From: Oscillatoriales cyanobacterium
Lineage (GTDB): Bacteria > Cyanobacteriota > Cyanobacteriia > Cyanobacteriales > Laspinemataceae
NCBI GenBank assembly: GCA_011390955.1
Contig: JAABRM010000019.1
Coordinates: 51,215-115,214 of the forward strand
DNA length: 64,000 nt
Direction: 5' to 3'
A model generated the notes under the pieces. It did not search any database, had not been told where the DNA came from, and saw only the letters and a list, made by a program, of their open reading frames with translations. Below, piece by piece: positions 18,560-25,683 of this stretch. The position numbers and the translations under genes were made by a program. Numbering within the stretch: the stretch's first letter is position 1; each line of letters starts with the position of its first letter.

Positions 18560-19012
18560 ATGATGAATTTATCATTTAAGGATACTCAGTTTATTATTGA
18601 GGCAATTGACAATCTAATCGACAATTACCAAGAACGCATCGAAGCCATCCAAGATATTGATGAGGATGAAGCCTCCGATTTAGGCAACGATTGTATGTTT
18701 TTAGAGTGCCTCCGTCAAGACTTAGCCAAATCGGTGGATCGCGAGGTTTCTGCCCCTACACTGGGTGGTGAGAATAACAGAGAAGAGGTTGAAGCAAACA
18801 GAGAATTAGTTCCCGATTTATCCTTGGAAAACATCATCGAGTCAGTTCTCAAATTATCTTTGTCCGATCGACTGGTAATGATTAATATCGTTACTGACTC
18901 AATTCGGGAGCATATTTCAGGGTTAGAGTCTCCAGCCAAACAAGTGGAAGAAAAAGCGGAAAGAAGCTCGAATGATTTAACTTATAGCTTAAGTCAATTG
19001 AAACCGTTATAA
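18560..19012 (+). CDS. Putative antidote partner of the upstream toxin-like gene (Tsi2-like N-terminal helices)
   Basis: A 150-residue protein starting 28 bp after the toxin-like gene. I chose the ATG pair at 18560/18563, because an earlier in-frame ATG at 18476 lies inside the upstream gene and adds residues unlike the rest. Residues ~1-60 are acidic and helical (FIIEAIDNLIDNYQERIEAI, then a DEDEASDLG linker and LECLRQDL). This resembles, from memory, the two-helix acidic immunity protein Tsi2. Residues ~85-120 (DLSLENIIESVLKLSLSDRLVMIN) are similar in style to N-termini of cyanobacterial TA antitoxins. The combination suggests an antitoxin with an extra regulatory part. Function inferred only from position and composition. 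Confidence 0.5.
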   Translation: MMNLSFKDTQFIIEAIDNLIDNYQERIEAIQDIDEDEASDLGNDCMFLECLRQDLAKSVDREVSAPTLGGENNREEVEANRELVPDLSLENIIESVLKLSLSDRLVMINIVTDSIREHISGLESPAKQVEEKAERSSNDLTYSLSQLKPL

Positions 19013-19033
19013 TTATCCGGTCTGTGCCTACCC

Positions 19034-19066
19034 TATAATCCAAATATACTACATAATTATCGGAGG
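19034..19066 (+). promoter_or_regulatory. Possible -10 box and ribosome site of the VapBC operon
   Basis: TATAAT at 19034-19039 lies 36 bp before the antitoxin ATG, and GGAGG at 19062-19066 is eight bases before it. No confident -35 was found upstream. The ribosome site supports the start at 19075. Confidence 0.45.
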
Positions 19067-19074
19067 TCTGCATA

Positions 19075-19326
19075 ATGAAACTAACCGGCATTAAACATGG
19101 CAATACTATTGAACTTTCAGAAAATCCCAATATTCCAGACGGGACTCAAGTGGTTGTAGAAGTTAAACAAGTTGAGACTATGACCATTGAGGAAAAGTTA
19201 GAAAAAATGAAAGAACTTTTAGAGCGTCCCTGGGAAGGAAGAGAAGATTTTGTGCAAACTATGGCAGAAATCGAAAGAGAACGTGAAATGGCTTATGAGA
19301 AAAAGCTAGAAGCTTTGGAAAAATAA
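19075..19326 (+). CDS. VapB-type antitoxin with small beta N-terminus
   Basis: An 83-residue protein. Its N-terminus (MKLTGIKHGNTIELSENPNIPDGTQVVVEV) has the strand-turn-strand pattern of DUF104/AbrB-like antitoxin heads. The C-terminal half is a charged helix (TIEEKLEKMKELLERPWEG... EREREMAYEKKLEALEK) of the type that wraps a PIN toxin. A GGAGG ribosome site supports the start. The PIN toxin gene begins 13 bp downstream, so the two are co-transcribed. Such antitoxins usually bind their own promoter with the toxin; operator not identified here. Confidence 0.82.
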   Translation: MKLTGIKHGNTIELSENPNIPDGTQVVVEVKQVETMTIEEKLEKMKELLERPWEGREDFVQTMAEIEREREMAYEKKLEALEK

Positions 19327-19339
19327 GGGGAAAATTGTT

Positions 19340-19750
19340 GTGTATCTACTAGACACTAACATTTGCATCGCCATTAATAACCAAAATCCCCAAGCAATTG
19401 CACAATTTTCAAGAAAATATGCTCAATGCTATGTACCGACAATTGTCATTGCGGAACTGTATAAAGGGGCTTACTGTTCTCAAAAGCGGGAATTAAATCT
19501 TAATCGCATTAATGACTTTCTCAGTTTAATACCGACGATTGTCGAATTTGACCGCAAGGCAGCGGTGGAATTTGGCCAAATTCAAGGCGAATTAAAACAA
19601 TTGGGAAAACCTACCGAAGACTTGGATGCTTTGATTGCTGCCATAGCCCGATCGCGCCATGATATTGTCGTAACAAATAATACTCGTCATTTTAGAGAAA
19701 TTCCCAATTTACAGTTAGAGAATTGGTTGGCGATCGAGCGCGGCCAATGA
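19340..19750 (+). CDS. vapC: VapC-type PIN-domain toxin
   Basis: A 136-residue PIN ribonuclease. Acidic residues of the Mg-binding site are visible: Asp5 (LLDTN), Glu39 (IVIAELYKGA) and Asp94/Asp96 (TEDLDALIAAIA), followed by VVTNNTRHF. PIN toxins cleave specific RNAs, often tRNA or rRNA, when released from antitoxin. The start is GTG at 19340, with AAGGGGAAA just upstream. The upstream antitoxin completes the pair. The gene is followed within a few bases by the first pair of ~96-bp repeats. Confidence 0.9.
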   Translation: MYLLDTNICIAINNQNPQAIAQFSRKYAQCYVPTIVIAELYKGAYCSQKRELNLNRINDFLSLIPTIVEFDRKAAVEFGQIQGELKQLGKPTEDLDALIAAIARSRHDIVVTNNTRHFREIPNLQLENWLAIERGQ

Positions 19751-19756
19751 TGATTT

Positions 19757-19938
19757 AGCGTCGTAGCCCACCAAAACCAGCATTCGTAGCATTCGTAGGG
19801 TGGGTTAGGCGCGGCGGTGATTTTGGCATAAAAGCGATCGCCTTTAATCCGCGTCGTAGCCCACCAAAACCACATTCTGTTTATCATTCGTAGGGTGGGA
19901 CGAGACGCGGCGATAATTTTGGCATAAAACCGATAACT
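19757..19938. repeat. Repeat pair A: two ~96-bp units plus a partial
   Basis: Units start at about 19792 and 19887 (period 95), preceded by a partial unit at 19758-19789. Each unit reads TTCGTAGGGTGGGACGAGAC..., then a GGCATAAAAGCGATCGCC core, then CGTCGTAGCCCACCAAAACC. The GGTGGG...GACGCG and CGCGTC...CCCACC parts within a unit are imperfectly complementary. The second unit is degraded (CGATAAC in place of CGATCGCC). Related pairs lie at 21173 and 22231. Confidence 0.88.
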
Positions 19939-19967
19939 TTTGCTTCAGTATATAAAGCGATCGCAAA

Positions 19968-20042
19968 GTAAGGGCGAAGCATGACCGGAAAAAATCTGGT
20001 TTTTTCAGCAGTAATTTATCGGCGGTCATGCTTCGCCCCTAC
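19968..20042. mobile_element. 75-bp MITE-like element with ~20-bp inverted ends
   Basis: GTAAGGGCGAAGCATGACCG (19968-19987) and CGGTCATGCTTCGCCCCTAC (20023-20042) are inverted repeats with one mismatch around a 35-bp centre that contains a smaller GGAAAAAATC/GGTTTTTTC hairpin. Partial relatives occur at 22216, 45611 and 45655. It sits immediately ahead of the small gene at 20070, and its right arm contains an ATG that a gene finder may take as a false start. Confidence 0.75.
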
Positions 20043-20069
20043 AATAAAATGACATTTGAGGATGAGTTT

Positions 20070-20309
20070 ATGGCTTTTTATGTCATGTTGATTAAAGTCA
20101 ATGAAGATGAACATGGAGTTACTTATAATTTTGGCATTGACTCAGAACATTTAGGGAAAATTCATCTTGATAAACACCAGGGAATATTTCAAGAAATTGA
20201 AGCGATAGGTAGTGATAATTATCAAGATATTTTACTGAGAGCAGAAGTCAAGTTACGTCAACATTGGAAAGCAGGCAATTTTCCCGATCGCACTTGTTGG
20301 GCTTCCTGA
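20070..20309 (+). CDS. Small conserved hypothetical protein
   Basis: A 79-residue protein starting MAFYVMLIKV. I place the start at 20070, because GAGGA lies ahead of it (20059-20063) and upstream in-frame ATGs at 20028 and 20049 fall in or next to the MITE-like element. The sequence has a beta-rich first half (KVNEDEHGVTYNFGID...GKIHLD) and ends with an HWKAGNFPDRTCWAS tail. I recall similar short proteins in cyanobacteria but no function. It lies in the TA island, 41 bp before the next antitoxin gene, and could belong to that operon. Confidence 0.6.
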   Translation: MAFYVMLIKVNEDEHGVTYNFGIDSEHLGKIHLDKHQGIFQEIEAIGSDNYQDILLRAEVKLRQHWKAGNFPDRTCWAS

Positions 20310-20350
20310 ATTTACCATGCTATAGTCTTGGTAGCCCCAAGGAGAGAATT

Positions 20351-20725
20351 ATGTCTGAACCTATTGTCATTCAAGAGATTTCCCAGGAAAATAAACCACA
20401 AGAATTAGAGGCGATTTCGGAACCGATCGCCTCATTAATTCAAGAAATTGAGCAAACCCCGCCAGAATATTGGCCGAATTTACTTGAGATGATCCGGCTG
20501 TTTCGCAAAAGCGTGACTAAAGCACAGCAATCGTCACCAGCGATCGCGGTGACACATCTGCCGAAAATTTCTCAAGCAGAACAGATGAAACGAAATCAAG
20601 CAGCAATTGAGTTACTCAGACAGTGGCGAGAGGAAGGGGACGAACAGGAACAAATCGAAACCGCCGAATATCTGCGTCAAGTCCTTGATGAAGACCGTCT
20701 GTCCAATCGCCCATTATTTCCATGA
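20351..20725 (+). CDS. Antitoxin of a PIN-domain TA pair
   Basis: A 124-residue protein (MSEPIVIQEI...). The start at 20351 has AAGGAGAGA just upstream (20339-20347); the longer reading from 20264 begins inside the preceding gene. The middle (EIEQTPPEYWPNLLEMIRLFR) is helical. The C-terminal tail (AIELLRQWREEGDEQEQIET...DEDRLSNRPLFP) is the acidic, proline-ending type that cyanobacterial PIN antitoxins use for neutralisation. Its stop overlaps the toxin start by four bases (ATGA at 20722), showing translational coupling. Confidence 0.82.
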   Translation: MSEPIVIQEISQENKPQELEAISEPIASLIQEIEQTPPEYWPNLLEMIRLFRKSVTKAQQSSPAIAVTHLPKISQAEQMKRNQAAIELLRQWREEGDEQEQIETAEYLRQVLDEDRLSNRPLFP

Positions 20726-21171
20726 GTAGAATTATCTTACTAGACTCTGGGCCTTTGGGAATGGTCTCAAATCCCAAAGCAAAGCCCCCTTATTTACAGT
20801 GTCAACTTTGGCTAGAATCTTTGCTGCAAAATAATGAGACGGTGATCTTACCTGAAATTGCCGATTATGAAATTAGGCGTGAGTTAATTCGTGCTGGTAA
20901 AACAGCGGGCATCAGAAAACTCAACCAACTAAAATCGCTGCTGACCTACTGTCCGATATCTACGGAAACAATGCTGTTAGCTGCCGAGTTATGGGCGCAG
21001 TCACGAAAAGCAGGAAGGCCAACAGCAGATCCAACGGCTCTTGATGGTGATGTGATTTTAGCAGCTCAAGCAAAATTATTGGAGACTGAGGAAATTCAGG
21101 TGATTATTGCAACAACAAATGTTGGCCATTTATCCCAATTTGTTGATGCCCGTGAATGGCAACAAGTTTAG
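20722..21171 (+). CDS. PIN-domain toxin
   Basis: A 149-residue PIN protein, distinct in sequence from the VapC at 19340. Visible active-site candidates are Asp8 (IILLDSGPLG), Glu45 or Glu50 (LPEIADYEIRREL), Asp108/Asp110 (ALDGDVILAAQA) and the TTN motif after a hydrophobic strand (VIIATTNVGHL). The predicted role is RNA cleavage on release from antitoxin. The ATGA overlap with the antitoxin gene fixes the start. The second ~96-bp repeat pair begins two bases after the stop. Confidence 0.88.
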   Translation: MSRIILLDSGPLGMVSNPKAKPPYLQCQLWLESLLQNNETVILPEIADYEIRRELIRAGKTAGIRKLNQLKSLLTYCPISTETMLLAAELWAQSRKAGRPTADPTALDGDVILAAQAKLLETEEIQVIIATTNVGHLSQFVDAREWQQV

Positions 21172-21172
21172 T

Positions 21173-21369
21173 CTTCGTAGGGTGGGACGATACGCGGCGG
21201 TAATTTTGGCATAAAAGCGATCGCCTTTAATCCGCGTCGTAGCCCACCAAAACCACATTCTGTTTATCATTCGTAGGGTGGGACGAGACGCGGCAGTGAT
21301 TTTGGCATAAAAGCGATCGCCTTTAATCCGCGTCGTAGCCCACCAAAACCAGCATTCGTAGGGTGGGCA
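21173..21369. repeat. Repeat pair B: two ~96-bp units plus a partial third
   Basis: Units begin at 21174 and 21270 (period 96) and a third starts at about 21353 before being cut off. Sequence is nearly identical to pair A unit 1 and pair C. The minus-strand ORF across them (WFWWATTRIKGDRFYAK repeated) is the repeat read as protein and should not be annotated as a gene. Confidence 0.9.
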
Positions 21370-21484
21370 ATTCATCAATATAGATTTTAGTTAATCAAGA
21401 GTGTTGCAATAAGATACACAGGAGTATCCCATAATCAAGTTATAAAAATGCTATACTTAGCTTGACGATTATTTTTCAAAATTT

Positions 21485-21802
21485 ATGTCATCAGTCGCGA
21501 TCGCACAACACATTGAAATTACTCCCGGTGTCTGTGGGGGAAAACCCCGGATTGCCGGACATCGGATCAAAGTTCAAGATATTGTCATTTGGCATGAAAG
21601 AATGGGAATGTCACCAGATGAAATTATCTATCACCATCCCAGTATTACTTTAGCGGATGTTTATGCCGCTTTAACCTATTATCACGATCGTAGAGAAGAA
21701 ATTAGACAGCAAATTGAAGAGGGTGAAGCTTTGGCTAAACAATTACAGGGCGATCGACCATCTTTGATTTCCAAAATCTTAAAAAATCAAAATGTCAAAT
21801 AA
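21485..21802 (+). CDS. DUF433 antitoxin
   Basis: A 105-residue DUF433 protein. It has the family's GVCGGKPRIAGHRIKVQDIV segment (residues ~15-34), then a winged-helix-like helix pair (MGMSPDEIIYHHPSITLADVYAALTYY) used for DNA binding. A charged C-terminal helix follows. DUF433 proteins are the antitoxins of DUF5615 PIN-like toxins, and that toxin overlaps its 3' end by 11 bp. No good Shine-Dalgarno precedes the ATG at 21485. Confidence 0.9.
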   Translation: MSSVAIAQHIEITPGVCGGKPRIAGHRIKVQDIVIWHERMGMSPDEIIYHHPSITLADVYAALTYYHDRREEIRQQIEEGEALAKQLQGDRPSLISKILKNQNVK

Positions 21803-22127
21803 AATCAAATTTCATCTGGATGAGAATGTGAGTAATGCGATCGCCAACGGCTTAAGAATGCGAGAAATTGATGTCACAACATCCTCAGAGCAAGGGCTAA
21901 TTGGGACATCTGATGAAGCACAATTAGCGTATGCTTTATCTCAAAAAAGGGTGATTTTTACCTTTGATGATGATTTTCTCAGTTTAGCGGCTACAGGAAT
22001 CGAGCATTGTGGGATTATTTATACTCGACAACAACGTCATTCTCTTGGCAAAATTATTAGTGATTTAGTCTTAATTTGGGAATGTTTAGAACCTGAATAT
22101 ATGTACAAAAATATTGAATTTCTGTAG
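21792..22127 (+). CDS. DUF5615 PIN-like toxin
   Basis: A 111-residue PIN-like protein. The first acidic site is Asp10/Glu11 (KFHLDENVSNAI). The second is the DDD triplet at 59-61 (VIFTFDDDFLSL). A GIIYTRQQ strand and a C-terminal helix complete the fold. It overlaps the DUF433 gene by 11 bp in a different frame, so translation is coupled. Predicted RNase toxin. A 37-bp exact piece of this gene recurs at 22524-22560. Confidence 0.88.
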   Translation: MSNKIKFHLDENVSNAIANGLRMREIDVTTSSEQGLIGTSDEAQLAYALSQKRVIFTFDDDFLSLAATGIEHCGIIYTRQQRHSLGKIISDLVLIWECLEPEYMYKNIEFL

Positions 22128-22230
22128 TTTAGGTAGTCTGTTCCAGATCCTTGAAAGATTGCGATCGCTTCAGTAAATTTTACGCTTCCCTCGCTCCAAG
22201 CGATCGCACTGAAAAGTAAGGGCGAAGTAG

Positions 22231-22411
22231 CCTTCGTAGGGTGGGACGAGACGCGGCGATAATTTTGGCATAAAACCGATCGCCTTTAATCCGCGTCGTA
22301 GCCCACCAAAACCACATTTTGTTTATCATTCGTAGGGTGGGACGAGACGCGGCGATAATTTTGGCATAAAAGCGATCGCCTTTATTCCGCGTCGTAGCCA
22401 ACCAAAACCAG
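22231..22411. repeat. Repeat pair C: two ~96-bp units
   Basis: Units begin at 22233 and 22329 (period 96). They match pairs A and B. The second ends with CGTCGTAGCCAACCAAAACC, one substitution from the other copies. A short GTAAGGGCGAAG remnant at 22216 adjoins it, as a MITE-like element adjoins pair A. The minus-strand reading is a repeat translation, not a gene. Confidence 0.9.
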
Positions 22412-22523
22412 TAATCCTCCAAAACCGTGGTGCTACATTTTGTTGTAGTGGTGCGTTACGGCTGGAATAGGAGTTAATTGTTTATATCTTTCCGCGAACA
22501 CACCCTAAATTTTGCTGAATTTA

Positions 22524-22560
22524 CTGGATGAGAATGTGAGTAATGCGATCGCCAACGGCT
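22524..22560 (+). pseudogene. 37-bp relic of a DUF5615 toxin gene
   Basis: Bases 22524-22560 are identical to 21816-21852, the part of the intact toxin gene encoding residues ~9-21 (LDENVSNAIANG). In the relic the next codon is TAA, and no frame continues. The preceding bases (GAATTTA) also loosely resemble the gene. It is the only remaining trace of a second copy. Confidence 0.75.
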
Positions 22561-22571
22561 AATGCAAAAAA

Positions 22572-22598
22572 AAGAGTTTGGCTAACAAACTCTTTTTT
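22572..22598. terminator. Bidirectional rho-independent terminator
   Basis: Perfect 9-bp stem AAGAGTTTG / CAAACTCTT with a 5-nt loop (GCTAA), flanked by an A run on the left and a T run on the right. It can stop transcripts from the TA island (plus) and from the lipoprotein gene at 22674-23084 (minus). Confidence 0.85.
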
Positions 22599-22673
22599 TA
22601 CGATTTTTTTCTGAAATAGGTAGGCTAATCGCGATCGATAAACCCTCATTGTTAATTGATTACCTTGAAACGA

Positions 22674-23084
22674 TTACTTTGAAACAATGCGAACATTCTC
22701 CGTTTGTAGATTAACCGCAACTGTCAGATAAGATCCAGTCTGGTATCCGGGCTGAAAAAATCCCAGGGTAATAATTAAAACAATAATAGACAGCAGAAAC
22801 TGCAACCAGTTTATCCCATGAACTCCATACTCAACTAAGATTTCATTTGTATTTTTGTTCCGGGAAAACTTGTAACTCCATCTTCCAATAAGTTGGGGAT
22901 TTTTCTGCTTAATTACTTTTCTGGCTTCACTTTCAAAATTCGGCATTTTTTTGTAAAGAATGCTCTTGGCTCTTAGCTGTTCACTTTCAGAAACATTGCT
23001 ACAGGCTGACAGTAACAATACTAGAGATGTGCTGCTTAAGCCTAGGATAAAATAACGACGTGAATAAAGTGCTTTTGTTGACAT
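22674..23084 (-). CDS. Small lipoprotein with a C-terminal membrane segment
   Basis: A 136-residue protein. A signal peptide with positive head (YSRRYF) and hydrophobic core ends in the lipobox LLSAC (Cys28), so it is predicted to be lipidated. A charged middle follows, with KMPNFESEARKVIKQKNP. A strong hydrophobic segment (WLQFLLSIIVLIITLGFF, residues ~93-110) precedes a beta-like tail. I do not recognise the family. It is monocistronic, bounded by a terminator downstream. The upstream divergent gene is the NB-ARC protein. Confidence 0.7.
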   Translation of the reverse strand: MSTKALYSRRYFILGLSSTSLVLLLSACSNVSESEQLRAKSILYKKMPNFESEARKVIKQKNPQLIGRWSYKFSRNKNTNEILVEYGVHGINWLQFLLSIIVLIITLGFFQPGYQTGSYLTVAVNLQTENVRIVSK

Positions 23085-23153
23085 TTCTTAATCTCCACTT
23101 TGCTCAATTACCACAATGCCATAAGCATGAGGGATTTAAATACGCTTAAAAAT

Positions 23154-23238
23154 CAGATTATGACGGATGTTTTGTTAATAAATATTAACTAAATGTCAGA
23201 TTATGACGGAAAATGACGGGCATCAACTAAGCTATAAT
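23154..23238 (+). promoter_or_regulatory. Direct repeats and -10 box upstream of the NB-ARC gene
   Basis: CAGATTATGACGGA occurs exactly twice (23154-23167 and 23197-23210, 43 bp apart, about four helical turns). A third partial ATGACGGG follows at 23213-23220. A TATAAT box lies at 23233-23238, 30 bp before the ATG. The proximal repeat occupies the -35 position, as expected for an operator or activator site. The downstream protein has its own HTH, so autoregulation is possible. Confidence 0.55.
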
Positions 23239-23267
23239 GGTTAAATCGATTAGCCTGTCTAAGTTAA

Positions 23268-24659
23268 ATGAATGTAACAGAAGCTTTACAATTTGCCGAT
23301 CGCTTAGTGTTTCAGCAAACAGAAAAGCACTTAGATGACTCTCAGAAAACAGTGATTAAGGGAGTTTGGGAAAGTAAAACTTATGAGGAAATTGCCCGTA
23401 TATCTCACTTGAGTGAGCGCCACGTTAGAGATGTGGGTTATAAACTATGGCAAATCTTATCGGAAGCATTGGGTGAGGATATCAAAAAAAATAACTTTCG
23501 CTCAAGCTTTGAAAGGTTAGAATTAAAATCATCACAATTTATTAATATACAAAGCAGCCATAATTTTAAATTTTGTTCATATCCTTATTCATCTCAAGAT
23601 CGAGAACCAAAAAATCAGGATAAATCCCAAAAAATCGATTTAACTTTAGCCCCGAAAATTATTCATTTTTATCGCAGAGATCCGGAACTGCAAACCCTAT
23701 CCGACTGGTTAATTAATCAAAATACTCGTTTAATCGCCGTATTAGGATTATCGGGAATTGGCAAAACTACTCTGGTGAAAAGATTGGTCGATTCCCTTAA
23801 GGGATCCGCTTCGCGGAATCGCACCTTAGATCGATTTGAAATCATCATTTGGCGAAACTTAAAATTTCCCGAATCTTTGGATGCCCTGGTCAATGATTTA
23901 TTGCAAGTTTGTCATCAGGAACCCAAGGAAACTATCAGCGATCGCCTCAAACAATTATTTGCCCTGTTCGCGGAGAAACGGTGTTTAATCATCCTGGATG
24001 ATGTGCAAAATCTATTTATCCCTGGTGAATTTGCCGGACAATATCAACCGGAATATCAAGATTATCAAAACTTTTTCAAAGCGATCGCCGGACGTGACCA
24101 TCAAAGTCATTTAATTTTAATCAGTCAAGAAAAATCTGCGGAAATGGAATGCTTAGACGAAGAGTTATATCCCATTAAATGCCTAGAGTTATCCGGATTA
24201 GATGGGGTAGAAATCCTCAACCATACAGGATTAAAAGATGAAGATAGCTGGACTTCGCTGCTTAATTTATATCAAGGAAATCCCGCTGATTTAAAAAGTA
24301 TTGCAATTTTAATCAAAAATATTTTTGCGGGTCATGTAGCTGAGTTTTTAGGGGAAAATACTTTGGTCATTACCAAAGAAATGCAGGTTGCTTTGCACCA
24401 GCTATTTAACCGACTTTCACCCAGCGAACAGCAACTTATTTTAGCCTTGAGTCAAGACCAAGCTTTATCCAGAGAAGAACTTAGGCAACGTTTAGATTTA
24501 TCTTCAATGGACTTAATGAATGGGTTGCAGTCTTTACAACAGCGTTATTTAGTCAGGAAAATTAACCGCGATAGCGCATCCGCGCCGCTTCGCGATCGCC
24601 TCTTATTTCAACTATCTCCCGTGATGCAAGAATATGTCAGAAATTTTTGCCAAAAGTGA
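23268..24659 (+). CDS. HTH-NB-ARC (STAND-like) ATPase with vWA-MoxR-associated-type N-terminus
   Basis: A 463-residue protein. Residues ~1-70 (MNVTEALQFADRLVF...TYEEIARISHLSERHVRDVG) form the helix-turn-helix N-terminal domain that cyanobacteria attach to NB-ARC or vWA-MoxR-associated modules. An NB-ARC ATPase follows, with P-loop GLSGIGKTT (160-168), Walker B LIILDDV (240-246) and a winged-helix end. There is no WD40 or TPR sensor and no effector domain, so it is shorter than typical STAND proteins. Short palindromic inserts encode GSASRNR (near residue 179) and DSASAPLRDR (near 435). Possibly a regulator or defence switch; function unknown. Confidence 0.82.
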   Translation: MNVTEALQFADRLVFQQTEKHLDDSQKTVIKGVWESKTYEEIARISHLSERHVRDVGYKLWQILSEALGEDIKKNNFRSSFERLELKSSQFINIQSSHNFKFCSYPYSSQDREPKNQDKSQKIDLTLAPKIIHFYRRDPELQTLSDWLINQNTRLIAVLGLSGIGKTTLVKRLVDSLKGSASRNRTLDRFEIIIWRNLKFPESLDALVNDLLQVCHQEPKETISDRLKQLFALFAEKRCLIILDDVQNLFIPGEFAGQYQPEYQDYQNFFKAIAGRDHQSHLILISQEKSAEMECLDEELYPIKCLELSGLDGVEILNHTGLKDEDSWTSLLNLYQGNPADLKSIAILIKNIFAGHVAEFLGENTLVITKEMQVALHQLFNRLSPSEQQLILALSQDQALSREELRQRLDLSSMDLMNGLQSLQQRYLVRKINRDSASAPLRDRLLFQLSPVMQEYVRNFCQK

Positions 24660-24670
24660 TGAGAATTCGC

Positions 24671-25639
24671 CTATAAATTGCATAGCCAACGAGCGATCGA
24701 TGCAACTTGATTCTCTTGATTCAGGTTAGCCGCATTAGTGAGCGTCCCATTTTCCAGTTGATGCCAAATTTCATCGGCCATCCTTTTTGCTACTGCCGAT
24801 CCGACAAAGAAAGTATTAGGAAAATAGCCAACTTTAGAAAATGCTTCCCGAATCCGATTTAGTGCTGCTTGTGCTGTTTTCCAATGCTCATCTGCTCCGG
24901 CTGGATCTATGCCTCCTTTTAGTTCACCCAAAGCGATGATAGATGGTGCAGTTTCCGATGGCTGAATTTTACTGGATTTATTCACTACCAATTCGGTCGG
25001 GGGAAGATTAAATAAACATAGATCCACATTGCTCCCGACTAATGGCACCGTCAGATTATAAATTAGGGTGCGATTCTCTCCTTCACTCTGCCAGTTTATC
25101 CCGCGTAAAGATAACTCAATTTCTATATCATCATTGGTCATGGCTATCCATTGTTTAGTCCTGGAATCTTGCCAAGAATATTGACGACCTGCAATTTTCA
25201 GAGTCGAAAGGATAGCACGGGTTAACTTTCTTTGCGCTAATGCTCCACCGATATTACGCATTGACCCACCAAGGGTGTCACCACGAGTCAGGAGAAATCT
25301 AAACACCAATTCCTCCACAAAATTTGCCCCTGCTGGCTCAAGAAAATTCTGAATCAGCCCATTGATTGCATCAATTTTATCTTCTGAAGTCAAATAATTA
25401 AGAGATTTTTGAGATAATCCTGCCGCTGTTAACAATCCCACCTCAATATCCTTAATCTTGAACAAATCAGCAGCACTGACAGCTTGACTTGCCGCTGCTT
25501 GAAGTGCTTTGGCTTCGGCAATATAAGGTGTAGCCTGTCGATTTCTCTCCAGGGCAAGGGCTACAAATCCGGCACGGGTGGCTTCATAAGTTGTCACCAG
25601 ATCGTCACTAGATTTCAGATGGTTAAGATAAGCGCTCAT
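24671..25639 (-). CDS. AvaI/BsoBI-family type II restriction endonuclease
   Basis: A 322-residue protein of the AvaI/BsoBI family, which cuts C^YCGRG. Catalytic residues align with those known for BsoBI (Asp212, Glu240, Lys242, His253): here Asp206 (GSNVDLCLF), Glu239-Lys241 ([19 protein letters not shown]) and His252. The N-terminal helical domain starts [15 protein letters not shown]. The length is normal and there is no frameshift, so the enzyme looks active. Its methyltransferase gene lies 44 bp upstream on the same strand. Specificity CYCGRG is inferred from family membership. Confidence 0.92.
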   Translation of the reverse strand: MSAYLNHLKSSDDLVTTYEATRAGFVALALERNRQATPYIAEAKALQAAASQAVSAADLFKIKDIEVGLLTAAGLSQKSLNYLTSEDKIDAINGLIQNFLEPAGANFVEELVFRFLLTRGDTLGGSMRNIGGALAQRKLTRAILSTLKIAGRQYSWQDSRTKQWIAMTNDDIEIELSLRGINWQSEGENRTLIYNLTVPLVGSNVDLCLFNLPPTELVVNKSSKIQPSETAPSIIALGELKGGIDPAGADEHWKTAQAALNRIREAFSKVGYFPNTFFVGSAVAKRMADEIWHQLENGTLTNAANLNQENQVASIARWLCNL

Positions 25640-25683
25640 AGATTTAAATTAACTTAAATTAATCTGATTTAAATTCATCTCAT

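Noticed and set aside
19757..22411. Possible CRISPR-like array
   Set aside because: Units are ~96 bp and directly abutting in pairs, with no variable spacers and no cas genes.
19687..22422. Three minus-strand ORFs (19687-19887, 21130-21378, 22180-22422) with repeated WFWWATTRIKGDRFYAK peptides
   Set aside because: They are the 96-bp repeats read in one frame; the period is a multiple of three so the frame stays open. No ribosome site or conserved protein feature.
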